NCBI GenBank assembly: GCA_910586125.1 | Contig: CAJUHP010000016.1 | Location: forward strand, 11,570-75,569 | DNA from: an uncultured Lachnospiraceae bacterium | Lineage (GTDB): Bacteria > Bacillota > Clostridia > Lachnospirales > Lachnospiraceae | Length of the DNA: 64,000 nucleotides | Direction: 5' to 3' | Shown: piece after piece, positions 42,905 through 52,495 of the stretch | Layout: the number at the start of each line of letters is the position of its first letter | Numbering within the stretch: position 1 is the first letter of the stretch | The notes under the pieces: generated by a model | What the model was told of the DNA's origin: nothing | Database searches by the model: none | The model's input: only the letters and a program-made list of their open reading frames with translations | Made by a program: the position numbers and the translations under genes

Positions 42905-44627
42905 AACGCTCATAAAGGTGCTGCGCTATCTGCGCCGGTACTGGATTTTTCTGGGCATGAGCCTGATTTTTGCAGCCGTTACAGTGGTGCTGACTCTGTA
43001 TGTGCCGGTGCTGACCGGGGATGCCGTGGACCGAATTGTCGGGGTGGGGCAGGTTGACTTTGACGCCGTCTATGCGATTGGAAAGAAGATTGCCATTCTG
43101 GTGGCGGTCACGGCCCTGGCCCAGTGGCTGATGAACGTGTGCAACAATACAATCACCTACCATGTGATCCGCGATATCCGCAAGGAGGCGTTTGGCCGTC
43201 TTCAGATCCTCCCGTTAAAATATGTGGACGGTCACAGCAGCGGCGAGATTGTCAGCCGTGTGATCGCGGATGTGGATCAGTTTGCGGACGGTCTGCTGAT
43301 GGGATTCACGCAGCTTTTTACCGGCGTGCTGACGATCTTTGGAACGCTGGGCTTTATGTTTTCGATCCATCCGTGGATCGCGCTGGTCGTGGTGTGCATT
43401 ACCCCGGTCAGCCTTCTGGTGGCTGGCTTTATCGCAAAAAGGACCTACTCCATGTTTAAGCTGCAGAGCGAGACAAGAGGGGAGCAGACGGCGCTGATCG
43501 ATGAAATGATCGGCGGTCAGAAGGTGGTGCAGGCGTTCGGCTATGAGAAAAAGGCCATGGAGCGGTTTGACGAGATCAATAACCGTCTGGAGAAATGCTC
43601 TCTGCGGGCGATCTTCTTCTCCTCCATCACCAATCCGTCCACCCGTTTTGTGAACAGTTTGGTTTATACCGGCGTGGGGCTGACCGGCGCGCTGGCAGCG
43701 GTCTCGGGCCGCCTGACGGTGGGACAGTTGTCCTGCTTTCTATCCTACGCCAACCAGTATACGAAACCGTTCAATGAGATCTCCGGTGTGGTGACGGAGC
43801 TGCAGAACGCGCTGGCCTGCGCCGCCCGCATTTTTAAGCTGATCGAGGAGGAGCCGCAGACCGCGGACGATGCGGATGCCGCGGTGTTTGCGGATGTGAA
43901 GGGGACGGTGGATCTGTCGCATGTGGATTTTCGCTACCGGCCGGACGTGCCGCTGATTGCCGATCTCAACCTCAGTGTAAAGCCGGGACAGCGGGTCGCC
44001 ATCGTCGGGCCTACCGGCTGCGGCAAGACGACAATCATCAATCTGCTGATGCGTTTTTATGATGTGGACAACGGTGAAATCCGGGTGGACGGCACTCCGG
44101 TGCGGCGCGCGACCAGAGACAGCCTGCGGCGCAGCTATGGCATGGTTCTGCAGGATACCTGGCTGAAGGCCGGGACCATTCGGGAGAATATCGCTTATGC
44201 AAGACCGGAAGCTTCCCTGGACGAGGTGGTGGCCGCGGCGAAAAAAGCCCATGCCCACAGCTTTATCAAGCGTCTGCCGGACGGTTATGACACGGTGATC
44301 ACAGAGGATGGTGGCGGTATCAGCCAGGGGCAAAAGCAGCTTTTGTGTATCGCGCGCGTCATGCTGTGCCTGCCGCCCATGCTGATTTTAGACGAGGCGA
44401 CTTCGAGCATTGACACCCGGACCGAGATCCGGATTCAGAAAGCCTTTGCCGGTATGATGGAGGGGCGCACCAGCTTTATCGTGGCGCACCGTCTGTCTAC
44501 CATACGCGAGGCAGATGTGATCCTGGTCATGAAGGACGGAAAAATCATCGAGCAGGGCAATCACGAGCAGCTTCTGCGCCGGGGCGGCTTTTACGCAAAT
44601 TTGTACAACAGCCAGTTTGCCGTGTAG
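42891..44627 (+). CDS. ABC exporter half-transporter, catalytic partner
   Basis: A 578-residue fused permease-ATPase. Walker A GPTGCGKTT, canonical Walker B LILDEATSSID, H-loop VAHRLST. The signature ISQGQKQ departs from LSGGQ. Together with the preceding subunit it gives one competent and one degenerate ATP site. The ATG at 42891 follows GAGGGAGGAGAGCGGAC. Probably exports drugs or amphipathic compounds; the cargo is not known. Confidence 0.9.
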   Translation: MKSSETLIKVLRYLRRYWIFLGMSLIFAAVTVVLTLYVPVLTGDAVDRIVGVGQVDFDAVYAIGKKIAILVAVTALAQWLMNVCNNTITYHVIRDIRKEAFGRLQILPLKYVDGHSSGEIVSRVIADVDQFADGLLMGFTQLFTGVLTIFGTLGFMFSIHPWIALVVVCITPVSLLVAGFIAKRTYSMFKLQSETRGEQTALIDEMIGGQKVVQAFGYEKKAMERFDEINNRLEKCSLRAIFFSSITNPSTRFVNSLVYTGVGLTGALAAVSGRLTVGQLSCFLSYANQYTKPFNEISGVVTELQNALACAARIFKLIEEEPQTADDADAAVFADVKGTVDLSHVDFRYRPDVPLIADLNLSVKPGQRVAIVGPTGCGKTTIINLLMRFYDVDNGEIRVDGTPVRRATRDSLRRSYGMVLQDTWLKAGTIRENIAYARPEASLDEVVAAAKKAHAHSFIKRLPDGYDTVITEDGGGISQGQKQLLCIARVMLCLPPMLILDEATSSIDTRTEIRIQKAFAGMMEGRTSFIVAHRLSTIREADVILVMKDGKIIEQGNHEQLLRRGGFYANLYNSQFAV

Positions 44628-44660
44628 TAGAAAGGTGCGGAAAAAGCTGTATTTGAAATT

Positions 44661-44677
44661 TTAACAAATTCTTAACA
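44661..44677 (+). promoter_or_regulatory. TTAACA direct-repeat box (PhoP-like site)
   Basis: TTAACA (44661-44666) and TTAACA (44672-44677) are exact direct repeats with an 11-bp period, like the PhoP boxes of Bacillus (TTAACA-N5-TTAACA). They end 9 bp upstream of the -35 element of the DUF1538 promoter, an activator position. Confidence 0.5.
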
Positions 44678-44686
44678 TGGAAATTG

Positions 44687-44716
44687 TTTGCATGAAACGC
44701 CTCCATCCGTTATACT
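44687..44716 (+). promoter_or_regulatory. Promoter of the DUF1538-PII operon
   Basis: TTTGCA (44687-44692), an 18-bp spacer and TATACT (44711-44716), about 70 bp before the DUF1538 start. Confidence 0.65.
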
Positions 44717-44788
44717 ATGATTAAATGCAGGTGAGCTGCGCGCAGAAAGGAAACGGATTCACAGTCAGATCGGAAAAGGAGGGGTTGT

Positions 44789-46336
44789 TTGAGGTTAGGA
44801 AGCCGGCTTTCGGAGAAATTGGGAGAAGCGGCCGCGTCGGTGCTGCCGATCTCCGTGATTGTATTGTTATTAGGCATCACCATCGTCCCCATGCCAGTGG
44901 GGACTTTGGTGCTGTTTTTGTTTGGGGCGATTCTGGTGGTTCTGGGGATGGTGTTTTTTACTCTGGGAGCCGATATGTCCATGATTCCCATGGGGGAGGG
45001 ACTGGGTGTGTATCTGAGTCGTTTTAAGCAAAAGTGGATTCCCCTGCTGTCCTGCCTGCTTCTGGGCGTTTTGGTGACGGTGGCGGAACCGGATCTGCAG
45101 GTGCTGGCCGGGCAGGTGCCGGGCGTACCCTCCTGGATTCTGATCGGGGCGGTGGCTCTGGGCGTGGGAAGCTTTCTCTTGTTCGCGCAGCTTCGTATGC
45201 TGGGAAAGTTTAAGCTGTCCCACGCTCTGCTGGCAGCATACGGACTGGTCTTTTTCTGTTCGTTTTTGGCCCCGGACTCCTTTCTGGCCGTATCCTTTGA
45301 TTCGGGAGGGGTGACGACAGGCCCGGTGACGGTTCCATTCTTGATGGCTCTGGGCGTCGGTATGGCTTCGGTCCGCAGCGATAAAAATTCCGGCAGCGAC
45401 AGCTTTGGCCTGATCGCCCTGTGCAGTGTGGGTCCGATTTTGTCGGTGATGCTATTGGGGATTTTGTTTGAGCCGGACACGGTGGTCTATGAGGTGACGG
45501 CGGCGGCCAACCCGGAGACGACGGCGGAGGCGGCCCGCCTGCTGTCGGCGGCCTTGCCGGTATACTTTCGCGAGGTAGCCGCGGCGATCGGACCGATTCT
45601 GCTGATTTTTCTCCTGTTTCAGTTGATTTCCCGGCGTTTTCACCGGCAGCAGGTCATTCGGATTCTCTCAGGATTTTTTTATACTTACATAGGGCTGGTG
45701 CTTTTCCTGGCCGGGGCCAATGTGGGCTTTATGCCGGCGGGACAGAATATCGGCCAGCTCATGGCGACGGGGAAGCATCCGTGGCTGTTGGTCCCGGTGG
45801 GGGCGCTGATGGGATATTTTATTGTCAAGGCGGAACCGGCCGTGCAGGTGCTGTGCCGTCAGGTGGAGGAGGTATCCAACGGCGCGATTACGGAGCGGGT
45901 CATCGGACACAGCCTGTCTGTGGGCGTGGCGGCGGCGGTGGGAATCGGAATGCTCCGCATCCTGACCGGGATTCCGGTCATGTGGTTTTTGATTCCGGGA
46001 TACGGCGCCGCGCTTGTCATGACATTTTTTGTACCGCAGATGTTCTCGGCGGTGGCTTTTGACTCCGGCGGCGTGGCAAGCGGTCCCATGACGGCAACTT
46101 TTGTACTGCCGCTCGGAATGGGGGCCTGCGCCGCGCTTGGCGGCGATATCATGACGGATGCGTTCGGGCTGGTCGCTATGGTTGCGCTGGCTCCGCTTTT
46201 TACCATACAGATGGTTGGTTTAAAGAGCCGGCTGGAGCAGAACAGGCGGCAGCGCAGTTGGCAGAAAGTCCTGCAGGCTGAGGGAACCTTTAACGAGTCG
46301 GAGAGGCTGGAGAACGGCATTCTGTATCTGGATTAA
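44789..46336 (+). CDS. DUF1538 multipass membrane protein
   Basis: A 515-residue membrane protein with about 12-14 helices in two homologous halves. The duplicated mark is FDSGGVTTGPVTVPFLMALG (about residue 170) and FDSGGVASGPMTATFVLPLG (about residue 425); TLGADMSMIPMGE and ANVGFMPAGQNIG are the matching first parts. The family is presumed to be a transporter but has no assigned substrate. The TTG start follows AAAAGGAGGGG. The PII-like gene follows after 14 bp. Confidence 0.87.
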   Translation: MRLGSRLSEKLGEAAASVLPISVIVLLLGITIVPMPVGTLVLFLFGAILVVLGMVFFTLGADMSMIPMGEGLGVYLSRFKQKWIPLLSCLLLGVLVTVAEPDLQVLAGQVPGVPSWILIGAVALGVGSFLLFAQLRMLGKFKLSHALLAAYGLVFFCSFLAPDSFLAVSFDSGGVTTGPVTVPFLMALGVGMASVRSDKNSGSDSFGLIALCSVGPILSVMLLGILFEPDTVVYEVTAAANPETTAEAARLLSAALPVYFREVAAAIGPILLIFLLFQLISRRFHRQQVIRILSGFFYTYIGLVLFLAGANVGFMPAGQNIGQLMATGKHPWLLVPVGALMGYFIVKAEPAVQVLCRQVEEVSNGAITERVIGHSLSVGVAAAVGIGMLRILTGIPVMWFLIPGYGAALVMTFFVPQMFSAVAFDSGGVASGPMTATFVLPLGMGACAALGGDIMTDAFGLVAMVALAPLFTIQMVGLKSRLEQNRRQRSWQKVLQAEGTFNESERLENGILYLD

Positions 46337-46350
46337 ACGAGGAGTAGGAT

Positions 46351-47025
46351 ATGGCGGAAAAAAAGAGAGGAATTCACCTGCTGCTCTCGATTGTGGAGCG
46401 GGGGCAGGCGCAGGGACTGATCAGCCTGTACCGGAAATATCAGGTAAACTGTCACTATCAGAGCTTTGGGCGGGGGACCGCGCCGTCGGAGCTGCTGGAC
46501 ATTCTGGGCGTGGGCGGGACGGAGCGGGATGTGATACTGAGCCTGGCTTCTTGCGATAGCATGTGGTATCTTTTGGAGCAGCTCAAGCAGGATGTGCCAG
46601 TGCAGGTAAAGGGAATTGCGTTCTCGGCGTCCCTGTCGGCAGTGACTGGCAGTCTGGGAGCGGCTCTTTTGCAGGCGGATTCCAGAGAGGGGAAAGGAGA
46701 GGAGGACAGAGTGGAAGGAAGAGACAACGGCAGCCTGATCCTGGTGATGGTCAATCAGGGGTATACGGATGAAGTGATGAATACGGCTCGGGCAGCGGGT
46801 GCCAGAGGAGGCACCATCATCCGTTCCCGTTTCGCCGGGGCGGGAGAGGAGGAAAGCCTGTACCGGTTCGGCCTTCAGGAGGAGAAGGAGATCATCTCCA
46901 TTGTGGCGATGGGGGACAGCCGCAACCTGATCATGGAGGCCATCCACAAGACGCACGGCCCCGACACAGAAGCCGGAGCCGTGGTATGCGCGGTGGCGCT
47001 GGAACAGATCGTTCGCCTGGGCTGA
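46351..47025 (+). CDS. PII-like signalling protein (tandem)
   Basis: A 224-residue soluble protein. Each half (about 1-105 and 125-224) resembles a PII/GlnB-type fold; the C-terminal half has a GARGGTIIRSRF segment like the PII T-loop base. It probably binds nucleotides or another small molecule and regulates the DUF1538 membrane protein encoded just ahead, in the manner of GlnK with AmtB. The ligand is unknown. ATG follows GAGGAGTAGGAT. Confidence 0.75.
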   Translation: MAEKKRGIHLLLSIVERGQAQGLISLYRKYQVNCHYQSFGRGTAPSELLDILGVGGTERDVILSLASCDSMWYLLEQLKQDVPVQVKGIAFSASLSAVTGSLGAALLQADSREGKGEEDRVEGRDNGSLILVMVNQGYTDEVMNTARAAGARGGTIIRSRFAGAGEEESLYRFGLQEEKEIISIVAMGDSRNLIMEAIHKTHGPDTEAGAVVCAVALEQIVRLG

Positions 47026-47033
47026 AGAACCCT

Positions 47034-47471
47034 CTATAATTTCACAACCGGATCGCCGGGCTTGACGCGGCCGCCTGTGATAACGCGGCAGAATCTCCCT
47101 TCAAACGGCAGCAGCGTCACGCCGAACGAGCGCGTCACGACGCTGGGATGATCGGGCTTTCCGATCTGAGTGACTTCCAAAACAGCGGCATCGCCCAGGC
47201 GGAACCGGTCGCCGGCCTGCAGATTCAGAACGTCCATGCCCTCGATGGCCACGTTTTCAGCGAAATCGCCGGGGCCCATGGACAGTCCGTGTTCGGCGTT
47301 GGACTTTTCCACGCTTTCCCAGCACAGACATGTCACTTGGCGTCCCCAGTCGCCGGCATGGCCGTCGCCCTGTATCCCGAAGTTTTCGATAAAGAGAGCT
47401 TCGGGGATTTCTTTTTTCAGTTCGCCGCGCTGCGCGCAGATGCAGATCGAGTGTACTTTTGCTGTCGTCAT
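47034..47471 (-). CDS. MOSC-domain protein
   Basis: A 145-residue single MOSC domain, a beta-barrel that in relatives handles sulfur transfer for the molybdenum cofactor. GIQGDGHAGDWGRQV and GPGDFAENVAIEG are typical. No other cofactor genes are nearby, so a precise role is not assigned. The ATG at 47471 follows GAGAAGGAGAATCAAC. Convergent with the PII-like gene. Confidence 0.85.
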   Translation of the reverse strand: MTTAKVHSICICAQRGELKKEIPEALFIENFGIQGDGHAGDWGRQVTCLCWESVEKSNAEHGLSMGPGDFAENVAIEGMDVLNLQAGDRFRLGDAAVLEVTQIGKPDHPSVVTRSFGVTLLPFEGRFCRVITGGRVKPGDPVVKL

Positions 47472-47531
47472 GTTGATTCTCCTTCTCAATTTTTCCGTTT
47501 TGTTCTGTGCAGCGTTTTACAGACACATATC

Positions 47532-47561
47532 AGTATATCACAGTTGACACCGACATGTAAA
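47532..47561 (-). promoter_or_regulatory. Promoter of the MOSC gene
   Basis: On the minus strand, TTTACA (47561-47556), an 18-bp spacer and TATACT (47537-47532), with a TG one base before the -10. Confidence 0.65.
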
Positions 47562-47586
47562 CATAAAAATACCGGCGTGTCCGGCC

Positions 47587-48315
47587 TCAGATCCAGCCTC
47601 CGTCCATGACAACGATCTGTCCGGTCAGATAAGCGGGGCTTTCATAGATCTGCCACAGCATTTGTGCGGCTTCCTCAGGGGTTCCCATTCGTCCCATGGG
47701 AATTTCGTCGAGCAGCATAGTTTTCTCGTCCGGGGTCAGAAAGGCGTTCATATCGGTGTCGATTGCGCCGAAGGACACGGCGTTGACACGGATACAGGAG
47801 GGAGCCAGCTCTCTGGCCAGCGCTTTCGTCATGCTGTCGACAGCGCCTTTGGTGGCAGAGTAGGCAACCTCGCAGGCGGCCCCCTTCTGTCCCCAGACCG
47901 AGGAGACATTGAGGATGCAGCCGCTTTGGCGCGGCAGCATCATGCGGACAGCCTGCTGGCTGCAGTAGAAGGCGGAGCTGATATTGTTTGAGAGAATCTG
48001 CTGCCATTGTTCCGGCGTCATATCCTGAAACAGCCCGTTTCGGGAGATGCCAGCGTTGTTGATCAGCAGATCCATATGGCCGTACCGCTCTCGGATTTGA
48101 GTAAAGAACGCTTCGCAGGATAGAGGATCTCCCATATCCCCGGTAAATGTGAGGCAGGACCGTCCCAGCTTTTGAATCTCGCGGCAAAGCGAAGCCAGCG
48201 CGCTGGTCTGAGAGCGGCAGGACACGGCCAAGTCGCATCCCCTGGAGGCAAAAAGAAGAGCCGCGGCCCGGCCGATGCCCCGGCTGGCGCCGGTGATGAC
48301 AACCGTCTTGTTCAT
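47587..48315 (-). CDS. Short-chain dehydrogenase/reductase, FabG-like
   Basis: A 242-residue SDR oxidoreductase. The nucleotide site is TGASRGIGRA near the N-terminus; NNAGISRNG follows; the catalytic Ser-Tyr-Lys set is in NVSSVWG and YSATKGA; the end is VVMDGGWI. It resembles 3-oxoacyl-ACP reductase, but it is not next to fatty acid synthesis genes, so the substrate is open. The ATG at 48315 follows AAAGGATACACGATC. Confidence 0.85.
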   Translation of the reverse strand: MNKTVVITGASRGIGRAAALLFASRGCDLAVSCRSQTSALASLCREIQKLGRSCLTFTGDMGDPLSCEAFFTQIRERYGHMDLLINNAGISRNGLFQDMTPEQWQQILSNNISSAFYCSQQAVRMMLPRQSGCILNVSSVWGQKGAACEVAYSATKGAVDSMTKALARELAPSCIRVNAVSFGAIDTDMNAFLTPDEKTMLLDEIPMGRMGTPEEAAQMLWQIYESPAYLTGQIVVMDGGWI

Positions 48316-48469
48316 GATCGTGTATCCTTTCTGAAAATCCTTCTGAAAATAGAGTGGAGAAAAGTTCAAATTGTGATATACTGTAAGAGAAGCTTATCTT
48401 AATTATAGCCGCTTTTGACGGTATTTGTCCACAGCGGCTTTCCCTGATTGCAAAAAGGAGTCTGTATCC

Positions 48470-49384
48470 ATGGAAAAGAAACAGCTAATTATTCTGGGCA
48501 GCGGTCCGGCCGGACTGACTGCCGCCATCTATGCGAAGCGGGCGGAACTGGATGTTCTGGTTGTGGAGAAAAACATGATGTCCGGCGGGCAGGTGCTCAA
48601 TACGTATGAAGTCGATAATTATCCGGGTCTGCCCGGCATTAACGGCTTTGAGATGGGGATGAAATTCCGCGAACACGCGGACCGCCTGGGCGTAACCTTT
48701 GTATCGGATGAGATTACTGGGGTGGAAAAGACAGAGGACGGTTTCCGCCTGTCCGGCACGTCCGACACATATGAGAGCCGCACCCTGATTGTCGCGACCG
48801 GAGCAACGCACCGGCATCTGGGCCTGGCGCGGGAAGAGGAGTTGATCGGCCGGGGCGTCAGCTACTGCGCGACCTGCGACGGCGCTTTTTTCAGAGGCCG
48901 CGATGTGGCGGTGGTGGGCGGCGGCGATGTGGCGGTGGAGGACGCCGTTTTCCTGGCCCGCCTGTGCCGCAAGGTATATGTGGTACATCGCCGCCATGAA
49001 CTGCGGGCGGCAAAGAGCCTGCAGGCCCGGCTTCTGTCAATGGAGAATGTGGAGATGGTCTGGGACAGCGTGGTAAAGGAACTGACCGGAGAGGATCAGT
49101 TGGACGGTCTGGTGGTAAGCCATGTGAAGACAAAAGAGGAGCGCCGGCTGGAAGTAGACGGCGTATTTGTGGCGGTGGGCATTCTGCCGAACTCCGATTT
49201 GACCATGGGTCTGGCGGATCACGACGAGGGAGGGTATCTGAAGGCCGGGGAGGACGGGATCACTTCGGCGCCCGGCTTGTTTGTGGCCGGCGACGTGCGG
49301 ACCAAGCCCTTGCGGCAGATTGTCACCGCGGTATCGGACGGCGCCAACTGCATCACTTCGGTGGAGCGGTATCTGGAGCAGTGA
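48470..49384 (+). CDS. trxB: Thioredoxin reductase
   Basis: A 304-residue flavoprotein that passes electrons from NADPH to thioredoxin. FAD-binding GSGPAGLTAAIYAKR at the N-terminus, redox pair in SYCATCDGAFF (about residues 131-140), NADPH-binding VVGGGDVAVEDAVFLA, and a C-terminal FVAGDVRTKPLRQIVTA. Length is normal. The ATG at 48470 follows AAAAAGGAGTCTGTATCC. CutC follows after 2 bp. Confidence 0.94.
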   Translation: MEKKQLIILGSGPAGLTAAIYAKRAELDVLVVEKNMMSGGQVLNTYEVDNYPGLPGINGFEMGMKFREHADRLGVTFVSDEITGVEKTEDGFRLSGTSDTYESRTLIVATGATHRHLGLAREEELIGRGVSYCATCDGAFFRGRDVAVVGGGDVAVEDAVFLARLCRKVYVVHRRHELRAAKSLQARLLSMENVEMVWDSVVKELTGEDQLDGLVVSHVKTKEERRLEVDGVFVAVGILPNSDLTMGLADHDEGGYLKAGEDGITSAPGLFVAGDVRTKPLRQIVTAVSDGANCITSVERYLEQ

Positions 49385-49386
49385 CT

Positions 49387-50127
49387 ATGAGGATTTTAGA
49401 AGTATGCGTGGATTCTGTCGCGTCCGCAGTCCAGGCGGAGGAAGGCGGCGCGGACCGTCTGGAATTGTGTGCGGATCTGGTGGTTGGCGGCGTAACGCCT
49501 ACCTTGTCCCTGTATGAGCGGGTGCGCGAGAAGGTGAAGATACCCATCCATGTACTGCTGCGCCCCCGTTTCGGTGATTTTCTGTATGATGAAGAAGAGT
49601 TTGAGGTGCTGAGACGGCAGGCGCGGGCCGCCAGGCAGGCCGGAGCCGACGCGCTTGTTATCGGCTGCCTGACGCCGCAGGGCCGGCTCTGCATCGAACA
49701 GATGGAACGGCTGATGGAGGAAGCCGGAGGAAAGCCGGTGACACTGCACCGCGCTTTCGACATGTGCAGCGATCTGGATCAGGCTTTGGAAGATGCAAAA
49801 AAGCTGGGGATTCATACGATTCTGACCTCCGGCGGTCAGGCCAGTGCGCAGGCCGGGATGGAGACGTTGGCCCGCCTGCAGAAAGCAGCCGGGACGCTTT
49901 CCATCATGGCCGGAGCCGGTATCGAAGCCGGTGCGATACGAAAGCTTCTCCGCCATGCGGAACTGTCAGCCTTTCATATGTCAGGAAAACGGATCGTGGA
50001 GAGCCGGATGGTTTACCGCAATCCTTCCGTGAGTATGGGGCTGGAGCAGCTATCGGAATATGAGCTTTGGCAGACGGATGCCAGAGCGGTCAGGCAGGCC
50101 AAGGCGGCTTTGCTGGAAGATTACTAA
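49387..50127 (+). CDS. cutC: CutC family protein
   Basis: A 246-residue TIM-barrel protein of the CutC family, named for copper homeostasis although the biochemical function is not settled. Family marks: RILEVCVDS, GADRLELCADLVVGG-like N-terminus, HVLLRPRFGDF, and VTLHRAFDM. It is coupled to trxB. Convergent with the hybrid kinase that follows 19 bp later. Confidence 0.88.
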   Translation: MRILEVCVDSVASAVQAEEGGADRLELCADLVVGGVTPTLSLYERVREKVKIPIHVLLRPRFGDFLYDEEEFEVLRRQARAARQAGADALVIGCLTPQGRLCIEQMERLMEEAGGKPVTLHRAFDMCSDLDQALEDAKKLGIHTILTSGGQASAQAGMETLARLQKAAGTLSIMAGAGIEAGAIRKLLRHAELSAFHMSGKRIVESRMVYRNPSVSMGLEQLSEYELWQTDARAVRQAKAALLEDY

Positions 50128-50146
50128 TGTCTATGTATTCTTTGCG

Positions 50147-52207
50147 TCATACCGGGGAGCTTGCAGGAACATCTGTGAGCTCCCGAATTTTTGCCAGAAC
50201 CTGATCGATATCCATCGGTTTGGCGAGATGATCGTTCATCCCCTTTTCCAGAGACATCCGGCGGTCTTCCTCAAAGGCATTGGCGGACAGGGCGATGATG
50301 GGGATGGAGGACAGTTCGGGTGTTTTTAGCATGCGGATGGCCTGCGTGGCCTCATAGCCGTCCATTACCGGCATCTGGATATCCATCAGAATCAGACCAT
50401 AAAAACCTGGCTCAGAATTCTGAAGCATCTCCAGGGCAATGCGGCCGTTTTCGGCGGTGTCAATGAGGAAACCGGCCTCTTCCAGCAGTTCACTTTCAAT
50501 CTCCCGGTTGATTTCATTGTCTTCTACCAGAAGGATTCGCTGTATCGGTGCGCATGGCGCATCCGGCGTCGTTTCGGTGGTTTCTATGGATGGTGTGTCG
50601 GCAAGACGCAGGCGCAATGTGACGGTAAAGCAGCTTCCTCTGCCGGAGGCGCTGTCCACCTTGATCTGTCCGTTCATCATTTCTACCAGGCCCTTTACGA
50701 TGGGCAGTCCCAATCCTGTGCCGTAAACACCGCTTAAGGTAGTGTTTTTCTGTCGTTCAAACGGCTCAAAGAGATGGGAGATAAATTCTTCGCTGATGCC
50801 GATCCCTGTGTCCTCCACAGTAAACTGGTAAACGGCATAGTCGGGGGGCAGATACTCAATATCCCGGACCGCAATCCGGATCTGACCTTCATTTTCGGTA
50901 TATTTCACCGCATTGCTGCCGAGCTGAAACAGGATCTGAAGCAGTTTTTCGGAATCGGCATAGACATTGCATTGGCGCAGCGCGGAATACTCCAGGGTCA
51001 GAGACAGATTTTTGGCGTCAGCGCTGGGCAAAAGCGCGGCATGGACATCCTCCAGCAGTTTGTTCAGACTGCAGGGCTCTTCCTCGAGATGGAGGCGTCC
51101 CGATTCGAGCCGGGAGATCTCCAGAACATCGTTGACCAGGCGAAGAAGCTGGCGGTTGGCAGTCTCGATCCCATCCAGGCAGCCGGAGAGCTTTTCGGTA
51201 TTGTGCAGATGATTCCTTGCCAGACTGGTAAAACCGGCGATGGCATTCATGGGAGTCCGTATGTCATGTGACATGTTGGAGAGAAAAATATTTCTGGCGA
51301 CGATAGCGGCTCTGGCCTGCTTGAGAGCGTCCTCCAAGAGCTGGCGCTGCTCCATGCGCCGGGTGATTTCTTCATCGACGCTTCGATAGCCCAGGACAAT
51401 TTTAGAAACCCGCTCCTGATACCCCACATTTACCACGCGAAGCTGCAGATACTCGGTTTTTTCTTCTCTCAGAATCCGGTAATTGACCAGAAAAGACCGG
51501 TTTTTAGCCAGTCTTTCCCGTATACAGTCCGGACAGGTAGCCAGAAAGAGCGTCTCCCGATCCTCCGGGTAAACCCATGTGTTGATATACTGCGCGTCAA
51601 AACCGGTAAACGTGATCGGAAATACGTCTCCCAGCAGCGCTTTGACCCGGTGGCTGACCCGGTAAGGCTGTATGAAATCCGTGTCCAGATCGACATAAAA
51701 AATGGAGTCATAGTCTGTGCTGAGTCCCTCGATCATTTCTAAGCGCTGCAAAAGCTGGGACTGAAAAAAGTCCTGTTCTCTATCCTGCCGCTTTTTCTTT
51801 TCCGTGGCGTCAACCAGAAACACATAGAAGACATCACCGAGTTTTTTGTCATGGATGAAATGACCGAAATCTTCGATCCAGCGAATCTCGCCGCCTTTTT
51901 GTACGATGCGGTACTCCACATAGTCAAGATCAAAGCGGCTGTCTGCGATCTGTGTCCGAATGCTTTTCTGTACGTTATCCCAATCCTGCGGATGCACCAG
52001 CCCGCGAAAGGAATTTCCTGTGCATTGCTGGAAGTCCTCCATGGTGTCACAATTGAAAATCCGCAGAAGAGCCTGATTGGCATAGAGAATCTCTTCGTTG
52101 TCGGCGCGGTAAATCAGAAAGCCGCCGGGCATCTGATCAATCAGCGTATTTATGGCAGAATCCGGTTCTTCTAAAAGATTGCATATCGCATTGAGGTCCG
52201 TATTCAT
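50147..52207 (-). CDS. Soluble hybrid histidine kinase with PAS domains
   Basis: A 686-residue kinase without membrane helices. Two PAS-type sensor domains (about 20-130 and 160-280), HisKA with NMSHDIRTPMNA, HATPase with GSNAVKYTENEG and GTGLGLPI, then a C-terminal receiver with the acceptor in ILMDIQMPVMDG. It presumably senses a cytoplasmic signal. The ATG at 52207 is preferred over one 6 bp upstream because GGAGG lies 8 bp ahead. No output regulator is adjacent on the same strand. Confidence 0.9.
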   Translation of the reverse strand: MNTDLNAICNLLEEPDSAINTLIDQMPGGFLIYRADNEEILYANQALLRIFNCDTMEDFQQCTGNSFRGLVHPQDWDNVQKSIRTQIADSRFDLDYVEYRIVQKGGEIRWIEDFGHFIHDKKLGDVFYVFLVDATEKKKRQDREQDFFQSQLLQRLEMIEGLSTDYDSIFYVDLDTDFIQPYRVSHRVKALLGDVFPITFTGFDAQYINTWVYPEDRETLFLATCPDCIRERLAKNRSFLVNYRILREEKTEYLQLRVVNVGYQERVSKIVLGYRSVDEEITRRMEQRQLLEDALKQARAAIVARNIFLSNMSHDIRTPMNAIAGFTSLARNHLHNTEKLSGCLDGIETANRQLLRLVNDVLEISRLESGRLHLEEEPCSLNKLLEDVHAALLPSADAKNLSLTLEYSALRQCNVYADSEKLLQILFQLGSNAVKYTENEGQIRIAVRDIEYLPPDYAVYQFTVEDTGIGISEEFISHLFEPFERQKNTTLSGVYGTGLGLPIVKGLVEMMNGQIKVDSASGRGSCFTVTLRLRLADTPSIETTETTPDAPCAPIQRILLVEDNEINREIESELLEEAGFLIDTAENGRIALEMLQNSEPGFYGLILMDIQMPVMDGYEATQAIRMLKTPELSSIPIIALSANAFEEDRRMSLEKGMNDHLAKPMDIDQVLAKIRELTDVPASSPV

Positions 52208-52267
52208 GACCATATCCTCCAGATTCTATCTGCACCGCCTGCAGAATTTCTTTTTTGTATGTTTCCT

Positions 52268-52296
52268 ATTATACTGTATTTTCCGGCGAACTGCAA
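52268..52296 (-). promoter_or_regulatory. Promoter of the soluble hybrid kinase
   Basis: On the minus strand, TTGCAG (52296-52291), a 17-bp spacer and TATAAT (52273-52268). Confidence 0.7.
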
Positions 52297-52412
52297 GACA
52301 TAAGAATGAATGGAAAAAATCAGCGCGCTGGTAAAAGCTGACTGTGTCGATTATGTATGGCGGTGTTCGGCGCCGGGGCATGTGATTTTAGGACAAGGAA
52401 GCCTCTGTCATA

Positions 52413-52441
52413 TTGACATTCAAGGAAGACTTGCATATGAT
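52413..52441 (+). promoter_or_regulatory. Promoter of the membrane hybrid kinase
   Basis: TTGACA (52413-52418), a 17-bp spacer and TATGAT (52436-52441), about 55 bp before the start. Confidence 0.7.
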
Positions 52442-52495
52442 ATATATAATCACTGATGTTTTGAAATCCAAACATAAAAGAGCAAATAAAGGAAA

